The translations under genes and the position numbers were made by a program. A stretch of 64,000 bases of DNA from assembly GCF_039541815.1 (NCBI RefSeq), contig NZ_BAABGY010000006.1:62001-126000 (forward strand), given 5' to 3'. Positions 53,500 through 61,420 of this stretch are shown here, one piece after another. The notes under the pieces are model-generated. The model worked only from the letters and a program-made list of their open reading frames with translations, ran no database searches and was not told the DNA's origin. Source of the DNA: Flavisolibacter amylovorans (lineage in GTDB: Bacteria > Bacteroidota > Bacteroidia > Chitinophagales > Chitinophagaceae). The first letter of the stretch is position 1; each line of letters opens with the position of its first letter.

Positions 53500-53511
53500 T
53501 GGCACAACGGC

Positions 53512-53600
53512 GCCTCGTAGGGGCTGAAGCGCTATGCCTCCGCATACTCCAAAACCTTTAATTTCATTCCGGGATCGATAGCAAGCCCTGGTCGTTATAC
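53512..53600 (+). repeat. attC-like site 7
   Basis: By alignment R'' is the eroded GCCTCGT (53512-53518); a better-looking GCACAAC lies 10 bp earlier at 53502. Left stem GGGGCTGAAGCGCTATGCC, right stem ending GATAGCAAGCCC, spacer TGGTC, R' GTTATAC (53594-53600). Confidence 0.7.
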
Positions 53601-53608
53601 CTAGTATT

Positions 53609-54043
53609 ATGAAGCCAATCGTTAACACTGCCTTTAGAGCGACCAGAGCTGTAATGCTGCCAAGAAGAATCCGACTGCCTCGCTTCTATTATTACTTCTT
53701 TTATGCGATCAGAACTGTTGTAGCCAGGGTCGATAAAGATCCGGATAGTGTTTCCGCTTCCGGGGTTTGTTATGTCGCCGTATGTATGCAATTGAACATA
53801 CTTGTTCCAGTCATCAAGTCGCAGGCAAACTTTTCAATTAGTGAAGGTGGAGCGACACTGCTTTCGTTATTTTCTCTTTTTCCGCTCATGTACATCAACT
53901 ATTTGTTGCTGGTGAGAGGAGGTAAAGACAGGGTGATAGACCGTTACTTTAGAATTCGAAAGGCACAGGGTATCAGTACTGCGAAAAACACCTTCCTTGT
54001 GGTGATCTACATAACAGCAACAGTGACAGCTCTTTTTTTGTAA
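53609..54043 (+). CDS. Cassette F: small membrane protein (144 aa)
   Basis: Starts 8 bp after the R' box of attC-like site 7. The N-terminus is strongly basic and aromatic (AVMLPRRIRLPRFYYYFFYA). Three hydrophobic stretches follow (VCYVAVCMQLNILVPVI, LLSLFSLFPLMYINYLLLV and FLVVIYITATVTALFL), so it is an integral membrane protein. No known domain. The low GC matches other cassette genes. No intact attC-like site follows, so the cassette end is eroded. Confidence 0.7.
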   Translation: MKPIVNTAFRATRAVMLPRRIRLPRFYYYFFYAIRTVVARVDKDPDSVSASGVCYVAVCMQLNILVPVIKSQANFSISEGGATLLSLFSLFPLMYINYLLLVRGGKDRVIDRYFRIRKAQGISTAKNTFLVVIYITATVTALFL

Positions 54044-54060
54044 GCATACACAAGGGTAAG

Positions 54061-54124
54061 TGAAAGCAATCCTGTTTCGCTATGGCGTTGAACTGGTATT
54101 CAGGCTGCCCTGCCTGTTTTCTGC
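54061..54124 (+). repeat. Eroded attC-like remnant 8
   Basis: The stretch CCTGTTTCGCTATGGCGTTGA resembles the left stem and loop start of sites 2 and 4. GCTGCCCTGCCTGTTTTCTGC at 54104-54124 resembles a right arm with an R' box. The site is short (about 60 bp) and R'' is not recognisable. Confidence 0.35.
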
Positions 54125-54142
54125 TCCACTTTCAGTCGTGGT

Positions 54143-54805
54143 CTAATCTTCCAGGATCCTGGGGAGATACCGGAGTATATTCCTGGAGATAGGACCATGT
54201 CTCCCTTGCACATACCCAAGTACCGTCGCGTCAACTTCCTTTTTCAGGTTGGCGTACCCGGGCGTTTTTTTGAACGCTTCCCGTTGTTGCTCCACAAAGA
54301 CGCGGAACTCCGGAAACGTAAAGCATTTTTCCTTGCGGTAATCACCTTTGTCGATTTCCAGGACCAGGTAGTATTGGTAATAGAAGTAGGGGTCAGGGTC
54401 ACCCTTTTCTTCAAAAAGCCGTGCTCCGAAAGAGAGGTCGAGCAAGCCGGTGAACCAATCCACTTTAACGCGCGCTGCTCCGGGGAATACTGTTTTCAGG
54501 GCACTCACCCATGTAAATTCGGCAGCACCGATCAGATTAGGCCGGTACTTCTGTACCTGGATGTCTGTAAGGAATAATTGTCCCTCGATGATCTCATAGG
54601 TGGCGATGTAGCCCCGGGCAAGGCCCGAATTCGAAATGGTGTCAGGCAGCCTTTTTTCCGGGTGTTGGTGGAAGTACTCCTCAAGCGGATAAATGTCAAG
54701 GCTGTATTCCGTCCCTTCGTGAATAAAACGATCCGGGTACTGCCCCGTGGCGAAGGCATTAAGACTAAACAGAACGACAACAAACGAAGTAAGCCAGGGC
54801 TTCAT
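54143..54805 (-). CDS. Exported hypothetical protein (220 aa)
   Basis: Start chosen at the ATG of MKPWLTSFVVVLFSLNAFAT, a clear signal peptide; an ATG eight codons upstream is less likely. The mature part (FIHEGTEYSLDIYPLEEYFH, SGLARGYIATYEIIEGQLFL, LIGAAEFTWVSALKTVFPGA) has a beta-rich, aromatic pattern seen in uncharacterised Bacteroidota proteins. No catalytic motif is evident. It faces the cassette array and appears to be its own transcription unit. Confidence 0.75.
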   Translation of the reverse strand: MKPWLTSFVVVLFSLNAFATGQYPDRFIHEGTEYSLDIYPLEEYFHQHPEKRLPDTISNSGLARGYIATYEIIEGQLFLTDIQVQKYRPNLIGAAEFTWVSALKTVFPGAARVKVDWFTGLLDLSFGARLFEEKGDPDPYFYYQYYLVLEIDKGDYRKEKCFTFPEFRVFVEQQREAFKKTPGYANLKKEVDATVLGYVQGRHGPISRNILRYLPRILED

Positions 54806-55134
54806 GTGTAAATGAGTTGGGGAGAACAATGACGCGGGCTCCCTAAACTTACAACCTCTTGCTGATCTTTTGACTACCGGCCAACTCCCGGTGCGCCCCG
54901 GAAGTATGCTAACCCCTTGCCTCCGGGCAGCGCTTCAATCTGTTCGATGCCTTTGGGCAGATCCCGGGTCCGGTTGACGCCCGCAGCGTTCCTTTGCGTG
55001 CAGGGCCTTCCGTTAAGCCCGCTTTATTCGACTCCCGGCCCGGGCCCCCGAAGTCCCCTGCTTTTACCAGGCATCCTTTCGTAATTTCAGGCACCGGCAT
55101 AAACGCCTGGGCAGTACCCGCAATCCCTTTCCCC
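54806..55134. other. Intergenic region, no supported gene
   Basis: Divergent gap between two genes. A GTTAAGC word at 55012 preceded by GCAGCG and GGGCC elements is faintly attC-like, but a matching left arm was not convincing. Long frames here on both strands have no family resemblance. Confidence 0.4.
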
Positions 55135-55692
55135 ATGTTGTACCGATTTGCTTTATGTTGTTTGATCGTGGTTGGCTGCACTTCCGGGAGAACCGCTTTG
55201 CAAGTCACTTGCGAGGTGCGCCCTTTCGGAGCGTCGGACCATCGCTTACAGATCGAGCCGGAGGTGGCCTTCGATACGACCGCGGCCGGCGTGAGCGTGA
55301 TTGTTACCGACCTGGAAACGAAGGTGCCTTTATTATCGCAGATGCTCCTGATCCGGGGCGGCGATACGCTGGTCGGGTGGTCAGACAAGATCGGTGTGCT
55401 ATCGGTCATGCAGGAGCAAATCGACGGCAACTGGGACCTTCATGTTTCTTCGGAGGGATACCGCTGCTTCATCGTCAGTGACGTGCCGGTGCGTGGCGGG
55501 CGCGGACAAACCCTCCGGGTGCGGATGCGGAAGCTCCAGGCCCGCGTACTCCGGAAAGGGGCTCGGGGCCGGCCCGGGATGCCGCCGCAGGCAGGGCTGA
55601 TCGCCCGGGTCGTCCGCGCGGGATCGCCTGTAATTTTTTGTCTGTTCCCGGCGCAAAACCCCGATCTTCAAGCGCCGTCAACCAACCCATAA
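55135..55692 (+). CDS. Putative lipoprotein with carboxypeptidase-regulatory-like region (185 aa)
   Basis: From the ATG at 55135, MLYRFALCCLIVVGC is a lipoprotein signal with a lipobox-like Cys. The middle (VSVIVTDLETKVPLLSQMLL, LVGWSDKIGVLSV, WDLHVSSEGYRCFIVSDVPV) follows the beta-sandwich pattern of carboxypeptidase regulatory-like domains. The end is basic. The stop overlaps the next start by one base (TAATG), so the two genes form an operon. Function unknown. Confidence 0.65.
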   Translation: MLYRFALCCLIVVGCTSGRTALQVTCEVRPFGASDHRLQIEPEVAFDTTAAGVSVIVTDLETKVPLLSQMLLIRGGDTLVGWSDKIGVLSVMQEQIDGNWDLHVSSEGYRCFIVSDVPVRGGRGQTLRVRMRKLQARVLRKGARGRPGMPPQAGLIARVVRAGSPVIFCLFPAQNPDLQAPSTNP

Positions 55693-56102
55693 TGCAACAA
55701 CTGCCGACCGTTGGCCAACGCCTTCTTTCCATGCTCCTCGACCACGTAGTGATGTGCTGTATCCTCGGAATCGTTATGACGCCATTCGTTCTTTCCAGCT
55801 TCGATTCCGATACCCCGGAGCGAGGCGTGTTTTTCGAAACGAAAGACTGGATCGGGATGATCGGCATGATCACCGTTTATGCCCTGAAAGACAGCTTCGG
55901 GGGCAGGAGTGTGGGAAAGCGTGTCCTGAAGCTACAGGTGATCGACCGGAACTCGGGGAACACCGCATCGCCGGTGCAGTGCTTTGTTCGGAATTTACTC
56001 GTGCCCCTTTGGATGATCGAAGTCGTCGTTACGTTTTTCAACCCGCAACGCCGGATCGGCGACCGGCTCGCAGGTACGCGGGTGGTAGCTGTACCGGCGT
56101 GA
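55692..56102 (+). CDS. RDD family membrane protein
   Basis: 136 residues from the ATG at 55692. The family hallmarks are an Arg followed by Asp-Asp-like residues in the first helix (VGQRLLSMLLDHVVMCCILG), a second helix (IGMIGMITVYALKDSFGG), then SVGKRVLKLQVIDRNSG and a third helix ending in RRIGDRLAGTRVV. RDD proteins are small membrane proteins linked to ion homeostasis in some bacteria. Coupled to the preceding lipoprotein gene by a one-base overlap. Confidence 0.85.
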   Translation: MQQLPTVGQRLLSMLLDHVVMCCILGIVMTPFVLSSFDSDTPERGVFFETKDWIGMIGMITVYALKDSFGGRSVGKRVLKLQVIDRNSGNTASPVQCFVRNLLVPLWMIEVVVTFFNPQRRIGDRLAGTRVVAVPA

Positions 56103-56122
56103 GCAGCGTACCGGCAGGACAG

Positions 56123-56203
56123 TAAAAATACGGGTGCCGCCAAAATGCCCTGGGTGTCGGTATCTTTTTTCGGCAATGCGGCAAGCCCTTGTCGTTTGCG
56201 ATA
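56123..56203 (+). repeat. Possible eroded attC-like remnant 9
   Basis: The right arm GGCAAGCCCTTGTCGTTTGCG (ending near 56201) resembles the consensus right arm of the array. GGGTGCCGCC-AAAATGCCC near 56133 could pair with it as a left stem. No R'' box is recognisable. Confidence 0.3.
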
Positions 56204-56253
56204 AGCCGGTTGCGCAAGTACCAAGGCATCCCGCCACTTTAAACGAATTACGC

Positions 56254-56757
56254 GTGTCCCTTCTTCTATTGGAAACCCGGATCCAGGCACCGGTGGACCT
56301 ATGCTTCGACCTCGCCCGGAGCGTGGAGGTGCACCTGGAGTCGACGTCTCATACCCACGAAAGGGCAGTCTCGGGGCGGCTCCGGGGCCTCTGCGAGCTG
56401 GGTGACCGGATCACCTGGCGCGCGCGGCACTTCGGCATCTACCAGCACCTAACGGTTGCCATCACGGAAATGAGGCCCTATGCGCATTTCCAGGACCGGA
56501 TGGTCGAAGGCGCCTTCGCCGGCTTTATCCATGATCATTTCTTTGAAGCGGCCGGAGGCACGACCCTCATGCGGGATCGCTTTGATTATTCGGCACCGTA
56601 TGGGCTGCTGGGCACGTTTGCCGAATGGGCGTTCCTGGATCGTTATATGCACCGGTTGCTGGAACGGCGCAACTCCGTGATCCGGCAACTGGCGGAGGCG
56701 GGCTGGCAACCCCCGGGAAGAGACCGTTACACAGCAGGCGGGCCGCCGCAACCGTAG
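56254..56757 (+). CDS. SRPBCC (START/Bet v1-like) family protein
   Basis: 167 residues from a GTG at 56254 (VSLLLLETRIQAPVDLCFDL), the position that matches the family start; the open frame to 56134 runs through non-coding sequence. SRPBCC hydrophobic-cavity proteins of this subgroup share RSVEVHLESTSHTHERAVSG, WRARHFGIYQHLTVAIT, FQDRMVEGAFAGFIHDHFFE and DRFDYSAPYGLLG, all visible here. Likely binds a lipid or aromatic ligand, which cannot be named. Stands alone with a possible attC remnant upstream. Confidence 0.85.
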   Translation: MSLLLLETRIQAPVDLCFDLARSVEVHLESTSHTHERAVSGRLRGLCELGDRITWRARHFGIYQHLTVAITEMRPYAHFQDRMVEGAFAGFIHDHFFEAAGGTTLMRDRFDYSAPYGLLGTFAEWAFLDRYMHRLLERRNSVIRQLAEAGWQPPGRDRYTAGGPPQP

Positions 56758-56961
56758 GTTGCCGGCCAGGGCAGTGCACGGTTGTTGTTGCTCCTGACCA
56801 GGGTGGACCCTGTACATTTCAGACACCGCGGATCCGGCCGATCGAGGTGGTATGGAGAAAGACGGCCTTTACCGCCGTTGATCGGTGCCGGTCGTACCGC
56901 TTTCGCTATGCCGCGGTGGTAAAAGAAGATAACTTCCCGTTCAACAACTAAAACCGTTTTT

Positions 56962-57402
56962 ATGAAGAAGCTTGTACTCCTGACCCTGATGGCGGGTGCC
57001 CTGATGGCCACCACCGCACAGGCGCAAACGGCCCAGGCCGCGGCAGCCGAGCCCGCGAAGGAATCCGCGAAGGCGACCCCGGCCAGCACCGCTAACCCGG
57101 GTATGGACCGCGCATCCCTGCTGGAAAAAATGAAAGAAACGTTCAAGGCCGGCATGATCGAGAAAACCGGCCTCAGCGCCGCACAGGTCGACCGTGTGCT
57201 GGAGCTCAACCTGGATATGCGCCTTACCGCTTCCCGCGAGCTGCAGGGCCTCAGCGATGCCGACCGCAGCGCACGCCTCGCCGAGCTGAAAGCCGACAAG
57301 ATGAAAAAGTTCTCCGAATTCCTTACGGCCGACCAGATCAAGTCGGTTGACGCTTTCTACGCGGAGTTTGCGAAGAACAATCCCCCGAAGCAAAGCAACT
57401 AA
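56962..57402 (+). CDS. Exported helical protein (146 aa), Spy/CpxP-like in outline
   Basis: Signal peptide MKKLVLLTLMAGALMATTAQ, then an Ala-rich linker (about 25-45) and amphipathic helices (ASLLEKMKETFKAGMIEKTG, LSAAQVDRVLELNLDMRL, RSARLAELKADKMKKFSEFL, TADQIKSVDAFYAEF). The LTADQ-type end resembles small periplasmic helical proteins such as Spy/CpxP, but the LTxxQ motif is not clear. A terminator lies directly after it. A perfect CAGGGT-GG-ACCCTG inverted repeat lies upstream at 56800-56813. Confidence 0.7.
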   Translation: MKKLVLLTLMAGALMATTAQAQTAQAAAAEPAKESAKATPASTANPGMDRASLLEKMKETFKAGMIEKTGLSAAQVDRVLELNLDMRLTASRELQGLSDADRSARLAELKADKMKKFSEFLTADQIKSVDAFYAEFAKNNPPKQSN

Positions 57403-57422
57403 CACTACTTTTTTAACGAATG

Positions 57423-57444
57423 AGCTGCCTCCGGGCAGCTTTTT
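57423..57444 (+). terminator. Rho-independent terminator
   Basis: AGCTGCC (57423-57429), a 4-base loop and GGCAGCT (57434-57440) followed by five T. It ends the preceding small exported-protein gene. Confidence 0.85.
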
Positions 57445-57499
57445 GTTTTTGGTGCCGGGTATCATCCTTCCGAAGAAGCGAAGGCAGTATCTTGAAGCG

Positions 57500-58039
57500 A
57501 TGACCTACCCCGATCTCTTCCTGCCGGATGCTACTGAGCGCTTCATCGTGGACGCGAGTACCGTGCCGGTTCCGAAATGCAACGTGTTGTTCCGGAAGTG
57601 GCAAGGGGAGCCGCTTATTCATGATTTCGGCCGGAAGCCGGTCATCGACTACTCCGGGCAGCCCTTGTTCGCCGAGCTGGCGATCCGGCAAAGGTTCGCC
57701 GAAGATGGCTGGGAGGCCCGCTGGGTGGAGACCTATGGAACGCGGCCGCCGAAATGCCTGACCGCCTGGAAGGATGATGCGTACCGGAACCAGGAGCATG
57801 TGCCCTTTGCCGATGAACCGATCACGCGCCTGCTTGCCGATATTGCCCGTGAAAACGGTAGTTACTCGGGCTGCTGGGACGTGGTGGCGAAAAAGGGAGA
57901 GCTGGTCATTTTTGCGGAATCCAAGCGGTCGAAGAAGGACGCTATCCGGGAAAGCCAGCAGGGCTGGCTTCGGGCTGCGCTGCAGTGTGGGCTCCGGCCG
58001 GAGCACTTCCTGCTGGTCCAATGGGACTTCGTAGCCTGA
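57500..58039 (+). CDS. Hypothetical protein, possible PD-(D/E)XK/VRR-NUC-like nuclease fold (179 aa)
   Basis: From the ATG at 57500 (MTYPDLFLPDATERFIVDAS). The C-terminal half, GCWDVVAKKGELVIFAESKR then SKKDAIRESQQGWLRAALQC, fits the Asp, Glu-X-Lys and Gln-X2-Trp pattern of VRR-NUC-type endonucleases, and HFLLVQWDFV closes it. The N-terminal part is unrecognised. The nuclease suggestion is based on these spaced residues only. The longer open frame to 57347 overlaps the previous gene and terminator and is not credible. Confidence 0.6.
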   Translation: MTYPDLFLPDATERFIVDASTVPVPKCNVLFRKWQGEPLIHDFGRKPVIDYSGQPLFAELAIRQRFAEDGWEARWVETYGTRPPKCLTAWKDDAYRNQEHVPFADEPITRLLADIARENGSYSGCWDVVAKKGELVIFAESKRSKKDAIRESQQGWLRAALQCGLRPEHFLLVQWDFVA

Positions 58040-58392
58040 CCCCGGCCGGGCGGTGCGTTTCCGGTTACAGGGCTTCTGATTTTGCGTGGCTGCATTTTCG
58101 AAGATGCTCACGTTACGGCGAGCAGGGGAATGCGAGGGTGCCCGTGTATCCTTCCCGGGAATTTGGTAACTTTCAACTATTACCCGCTTCCGGGCTGTGG
58201 TCTGCGCCGGATGGCTGCGCGGGGCACGAACAGCCGCGTGACTGGGACGACTCTTGATCTTTCGCTGAATGACGTGCGCCCGGATGACTGGTGCGGCGGG
58301 AGCGGGAAGGAGCTGTTGCCGGGCACCGCGCAACGGCAGGTGGAGCGCGCGTTCGTACCAGCAACTACCAGAACCACAACCCAATCGCTGTC
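58040..58392. other. Intergenic region, nothing recognised
   Basis: GC-rich 350 bp upstream of the kelch gene. Overlapping short frames exist on both strands but none has family resemblance, and no terminator, promoter or attC-like site was convincing. Confidence 0.4.
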
Positions 58393-60072
58393 ATGAAACA
58401 ACCTTCCCTCCCGGCAACGTCGCTCCTTACCACACGGGCGGTTGCACTGCTTGTTTCCTTAATCGCCTCTGTGCCCGCTGCCTACAGCCAGGCTGGCCTC
58501 CAAACCACCTGGACCTGGGTGAAGGGCCCCAAAGAACCCTACGATGGCGGGAACCCGGGGACGATGGGCGTGGCGGCTCCCGGCAACGTGCCCATGTCGC
58601 GCTATTCGGGAAGTACGTTCAAAGACAACAGCGGCAACTTGTGGCTGTTTGGTGGCTTTAACTACCTGCCGGCGCCCATGTATTTTTACTTCAACGACCT
58701 GTGGCAGTTCAACCCCGCCACAGGCAACTGGACCTGGATGAAGGGCAGCAGTGCGCCCAATGCAGCCGGGAGCTATGGTTCGATAGGCGTTGCCGCCCCA
58801 GCCAACAGCCCCGGTGCGCGCTCGGACGCGGCATCGTGGGTGGATAGCGACGGGAATTTCTGGCTCTTCGGCGGCACAGGGCTGGACGCCTCCGGACAGG
58901 AAGGATTCCTGAACGACCTGTGGCAATTCCAGGTCAGCACCGGCAACTGGGTCTGGATGGGCGGTTCCCATTTCCGCGACGCAGCCGGCAATTATGGCCA
59001 GCAGGGGGTTGCCTCCGGCAGCAATATGCCGTCGGCAAGAACCAATATGATGTTCTGGCGCGATAACGCCGGCCAGCTTTGGGTGTACGGGGGGTACAAC
59101 CATTTATCGCAACGGACGAACGACCTGTGGCGGTATTCGATCGCCACCAACACCTGGACCTGGATGAACGGAAGTACTTCCGGCAACGCACCGATTGTCT
59201 ATGGCGCCATCGGGATCCCCGCCGCCACCAACACACCCGGGGCAAGAGCCTATGGCCACGCCTGGACCGATGCCGCCAACAACCTGTACCTGTTTGGCGG
59301 ATCGCACGGCTCCTATTCGTACAACGATCTCTGGAAGTATACGCCCCAGAACAACCAGTGGACCTGGATCCATGGCGATTCGCTGCCGCTATCCCCGGCG
59401 GTTACGGGCACGCAGGGCGTGGCGCATCCCCAGAACAGGCCGGGTGCCCGGGTGGCTGGCGCGGGCTTTACCGACCTGCAGAGAAACTTCTGGTTGTTCG
59501 GCGGCTGGGGCATCGCTCCGAGCTCACCCATCGTTGGCGGACTCAACGACCTGTGGAAGTATTCGCCGGCTACCAACCAGTGGACGTGGATGAAAGGTGC
59601 CGAATTGAATGCCTACGGGATTTATGGAACGCAGGGATCGCCCAGCACCGGCAACAATCCCGGAAGCCGGTGGAGCGCCATGTCCTGGTCTGCCCCGGCC
59701 AACGATCTCTGGATCTTCGGCGGCCTTGGCTATGGAGAGACGGCGGGCTGGGGGGAGCTGAATGACCTGTGGCGGCTCAACAGCAATGCGCTGACGCTGT
59801 CAACAAGTGCCCTTTCGGCGACGCCCGTCCCCCTGACGCTTTATCCCAACCCGGCCCGGTCGCAGCTCCGGTTCGAATTGGCCGCGGCTGCGATGGGCAA
59901 GCTCTCCTGCCGCATCGTGGATGCTTCGGGGCGAACGGTGCTGAGCGGGGCGCCCGTGCGGGAAACGGCCGACCGGTATTCGATCGATGTGGCGCACCTG
60001 TTGCCTGGAACGTACACCGTGCTGATACAGACCAATGCCGGCACCCGGCAGGCGTCTTTTGTGAAGCAATAA
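58393..60072 (+). CDS. Kelch-repeat protein with T9SS type A sorting domain (559 aa)
   Basis: From the ATG at 58393 with a signal peptide (ALLVSLIASVPAAYSQ). Six or seven kelch-like blades of 55-70 residues follow, each with NLWLFGG or similar and a closing NDLWQFNPATGNWTWMKGS motif, so a beta-propeller is expected. The C-terminal 80 residues (PVPLTLYPNPARSQLRFELA, RIVDASGRTVLSG, LLPGTYTVLIQT) are a T9SS type A sorting domain, predicting secretion and probably surface attachment. Substrate or partner unknown. It lies alone in the accessory region. Confidence 0.9.
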   Translation: MKQPSLPATSLLTTRAVALLVSLIASVPAAYSQAGLQTTWTWVKGPKEPYDGGNPGTMGVAAPGNVPMSRYSGSTFKDNSGNLWLFGGFNYLPAPMYFYFNDLWQFNPATGNWTWMKGSSAPNAAGSYGSIGVAAPANSPGARSDAASWVDSDGNFWLFGGTGLDASGQEGFLNDLWQFQVSTGNWVWMGGSHFRDAAGNYGQQGVASGSNMPSARTNMMFWRDNAGQLWVYGGYNHLSQRTNDLWRYSIATNTWTWMNGSTSGNAPIVYGAIGIPAATNTPGARAYGHAWTDAANNLYLFGGSHGSYSYNDLWKYTPQNNQWTWIHGDSLPLSPAVTGTQGVAHPQNRPGARVAGAGFTDLQRNFWLFGGWGIAPSSPIVGGLNDLWKYSPATNQWTWMKGAELNAYGIYGTQGSPSTGNNPGSRWSAMSWSAPANDLWIFGGLGYGETAGWGELNDLWRLNSNALTLSTSALSATPVPLTLYPNPARSQLRFELAAAAMGKLSCRIVDASGRTVLSGAPVRETADRYSIDVAHLLPGTYTVLIQTNAGTRQASFVKQ

Positions 60073-60194
60073 AAGGCATCTTATTGGCGATCACCTTACC
60101 GACCCGGGCCCGGAAGCCTGGCGAACCGGAATGCAGCGCGGATATTCGGTGGCAGGCACACGCAACCTGTATCTGATGCAGTTAATATTGTACG

Positions 60195-60614
60195 ATGTGG
60201 TATGGGATCGTTTTGACTATCGGACTGATTTTATTCGGGTTCGGTGTAGCTCGTTTCAACAGAAGCCTGGCAACCATCCGGGCTGGTGAGCGCGTTTCAG
60301 CCACCGTGGCCGAAGTGGAGTCTTACCGGGACAGTGACAACGACCTGATGTATCGCCCGGTATTCCAGTATCATGCCGGTGGCGAGAAGCGCACGTTTAT
60401 CTACAAAGTCGGATCCAGCCCTTCTTCCTGGGAGGTGGGTGATCAGGCAACATTGGTCGTTCCGCATGATGACGGCGATATCCTGGTACTTACTTATTTC
60501 GGCGCCTTCGGGTGGACGATCGTATCGATCTCGATAGCGCTTCCGATGATCTTTATCGGTGCAGGATATTTCTGGGCTACCAGGTACCTGCAAAAGCTGA
60601 CCGTACACCTCTAA
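60195..60614 (+). CDS. DUF3592-like membrane protein (139 aa)
   Basis: Two membrane helices (MWYGIVLTIGLILFGFGVAR and FGWTIVSISIALPMIFIGAG) flank a small beta domain (SATVAEVESY, YRPVFQYHAGGEKRTFIYKV, WEVGDQATLVVPHDDG), the DUF3592 layout. Function unknown. An attC-like remnant starts 10 bp after the stop. TATTGGCG at 60082, upstream of the gene, is the complement of CGCCAATA in that remnant, hinting that this too was a cassette. Confidence 0.75.
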   Translation: MWYGIVLTIGLILFGFGVARFNRSLATIRAGERVSATVAEVESYRDSDNDLMYRPVFQYHAGGEKRTFIYKVGSSPSSWEVGDQATLVVPHDDGDILVLTYFGAFGWTIVSISIALPMIFIGAGYFWATRYLQKLTVHL

Positions 60615-60623
60615 ATCTACCAG

Positions 60624-60719
60624 CGGCGCCAATATTGGGCGGTAGCGCTAACCCCGGTCGTTTTCGCTCCGATCTTTCCCAAAGAAACCCGGCCAGCGCA
60701 ACGCCTGGCCGCCAGCGGC
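60624..60719 (+). repeat. Possible attC-like remnant 10
   Basis: GGCGCCAATATTGGGCGGTA at 60625-60644 resembles R''-AT-GGGC of site 1. CGGCCAGCGCAACGCCTGGC at 60690-60709 resembles the right arm of site 4, and the total length is about 96 bp. The R' box is not canonical (GCCAGCG). Confidence 0.4.
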
Positions 60720-60732
60720 AACCTCAACCAGC

Positions 60733-61077
60733 ATGATATTCGACCAGCTTTCTTTTCACGATGCGGCCATTCTTAAAGTAGTCGAAGAGTCGTCGACACA
60801 GACGTTGGACTTCTACCTTGATTTCCCCCTGGATTGGGAGCAAGGCATTTTCGAGCACCGGATACTCCGGTTCCGGAACGCGATCTACTATGCCAAGCAG
60901 GAGATTCCTTTTTCCGGTGCGCCGACGATTTTGGAAATAAGGGAAAGCCAGCTGGAAAAACATGTGTACCGTCTGGCCGACGGCACTATACTGACGTCGC
61001 AATACAAAGTGGAGATGGAAACCAACTGCGGAAGATGGACCATTGAGTACGATTCAGCGGAACTTCTGGGGCCCTAG
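60733..61077 (+). CDS. Hypothetical protein (114 aa)
   Basis: MIFDQLSFHDAAILKVVEES opens a small soluble protein with alternating beta strands (LDFYLDFPLDWEQ, FEHRILRFRNAIYY, LTSQYKVEMETNCGRWTIEY). The FHDA opening and size are seen in many uncharacterised proteins of mobile and polymorphic-toxin immunity regions, but I cannot assign a family. It starts 14 bp after the attC-like remnant and may be a cassette gene. Confidence 0.6.
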   Translation: MIFDQLSFHDAAILKVVEESSTQTLDFYLDFPLDWEQGIFEHRILRFRNAIYYAKQEIPFSGAPTILEIRESQLEKHVYRLADGTILTSQYKVEMETNCGRWTIEYDSAELLGP

Positions 61078-61420
61078 TCCCTTTGCTGCCGCCACGGGAA
61101 CCGTGTAAAAAAAACTTTATGATGGGCAACACCTATTGGCGTGCGCATCTTCCGGAACGATCATTCTGTTGGTGGCCCCGTCCAGGATGTGGGTTCCCCC
61201 GCTTATGGCTCCTTGTTCCGGAAGGGAATGCCTGTCTCTGGCTGTCGTATCAGGAGGGCTAAATTGATTCCACCACCTTCCATCGGGAGGCCCCGCCAAA
61301 GCAGGGCGGGCTGTGAAGCTTGACGCGTCGGAAGGAAATTCACTCATCCCGGGAAGCTCCTACTCACGCTTCACGCCTGACGCCTCACGACACTGCAGGG
61401 TGATCGTTATTCTGAGACGA
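61078..61420. repeat. Intergenic region with heptad repeat, no supported gene
   Basis: Gap of 343 bp between convergent genes. It contains GGCCCCGCCAAAGCAGGGC near 61290, an imperfect hairpin, and four 7-mers (CTCACGC, TTCACGC, CTGACGC, CTCACGA) at 61363-61390. Short frames on either strand look non-coding. Confidence 0.5.

Larger units (their letters stand above)
49670..53600 (+). mobile_element. Integron-like gene-cassette array without integrase (seven attC-like sites)
   Basis: Seven homologous 89-92 bp sites, all in plus orientation, alternate with single genes. Each has an R'' box, L'' region, stem, variable loop, complementary stem with GCGCAAAGCC-like sequence, 6-base spacer and an R' box of the GTTATGC type. 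Recombination between G and TT of R' would define cassettes beginning near 49754, 50292, 51018, 51765, 52270, 52878 and 53595. In the complete cassettes, except the sixth, R'' is complementary to the first bases of the same cassette. Cassette genes are visibly A+T-richer than the flanks. No tyrosine recombinase or attI is in the window, so this is a cluster of attC sites lacking an integrase. Confidence 0.78.

Noticed and set aside
49670..53600. CRISPR array
   Set aside because: The repeats are about 90 bp, imperfect, 500-750 bp apart and separated by genes; no cas genes are present.
54909..55018. A further attC site ending in GTTAAGC
   Set aside because: The R' box is canonical, but the left arm does not pair well and no R'' box matches, so it may be chance.
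61117..61347. 76-codon minus-strand ORF in the last intergenic gap
   Set aside because: Runs through hairpin-like intergenic sequence; no family resemblance or credible start.
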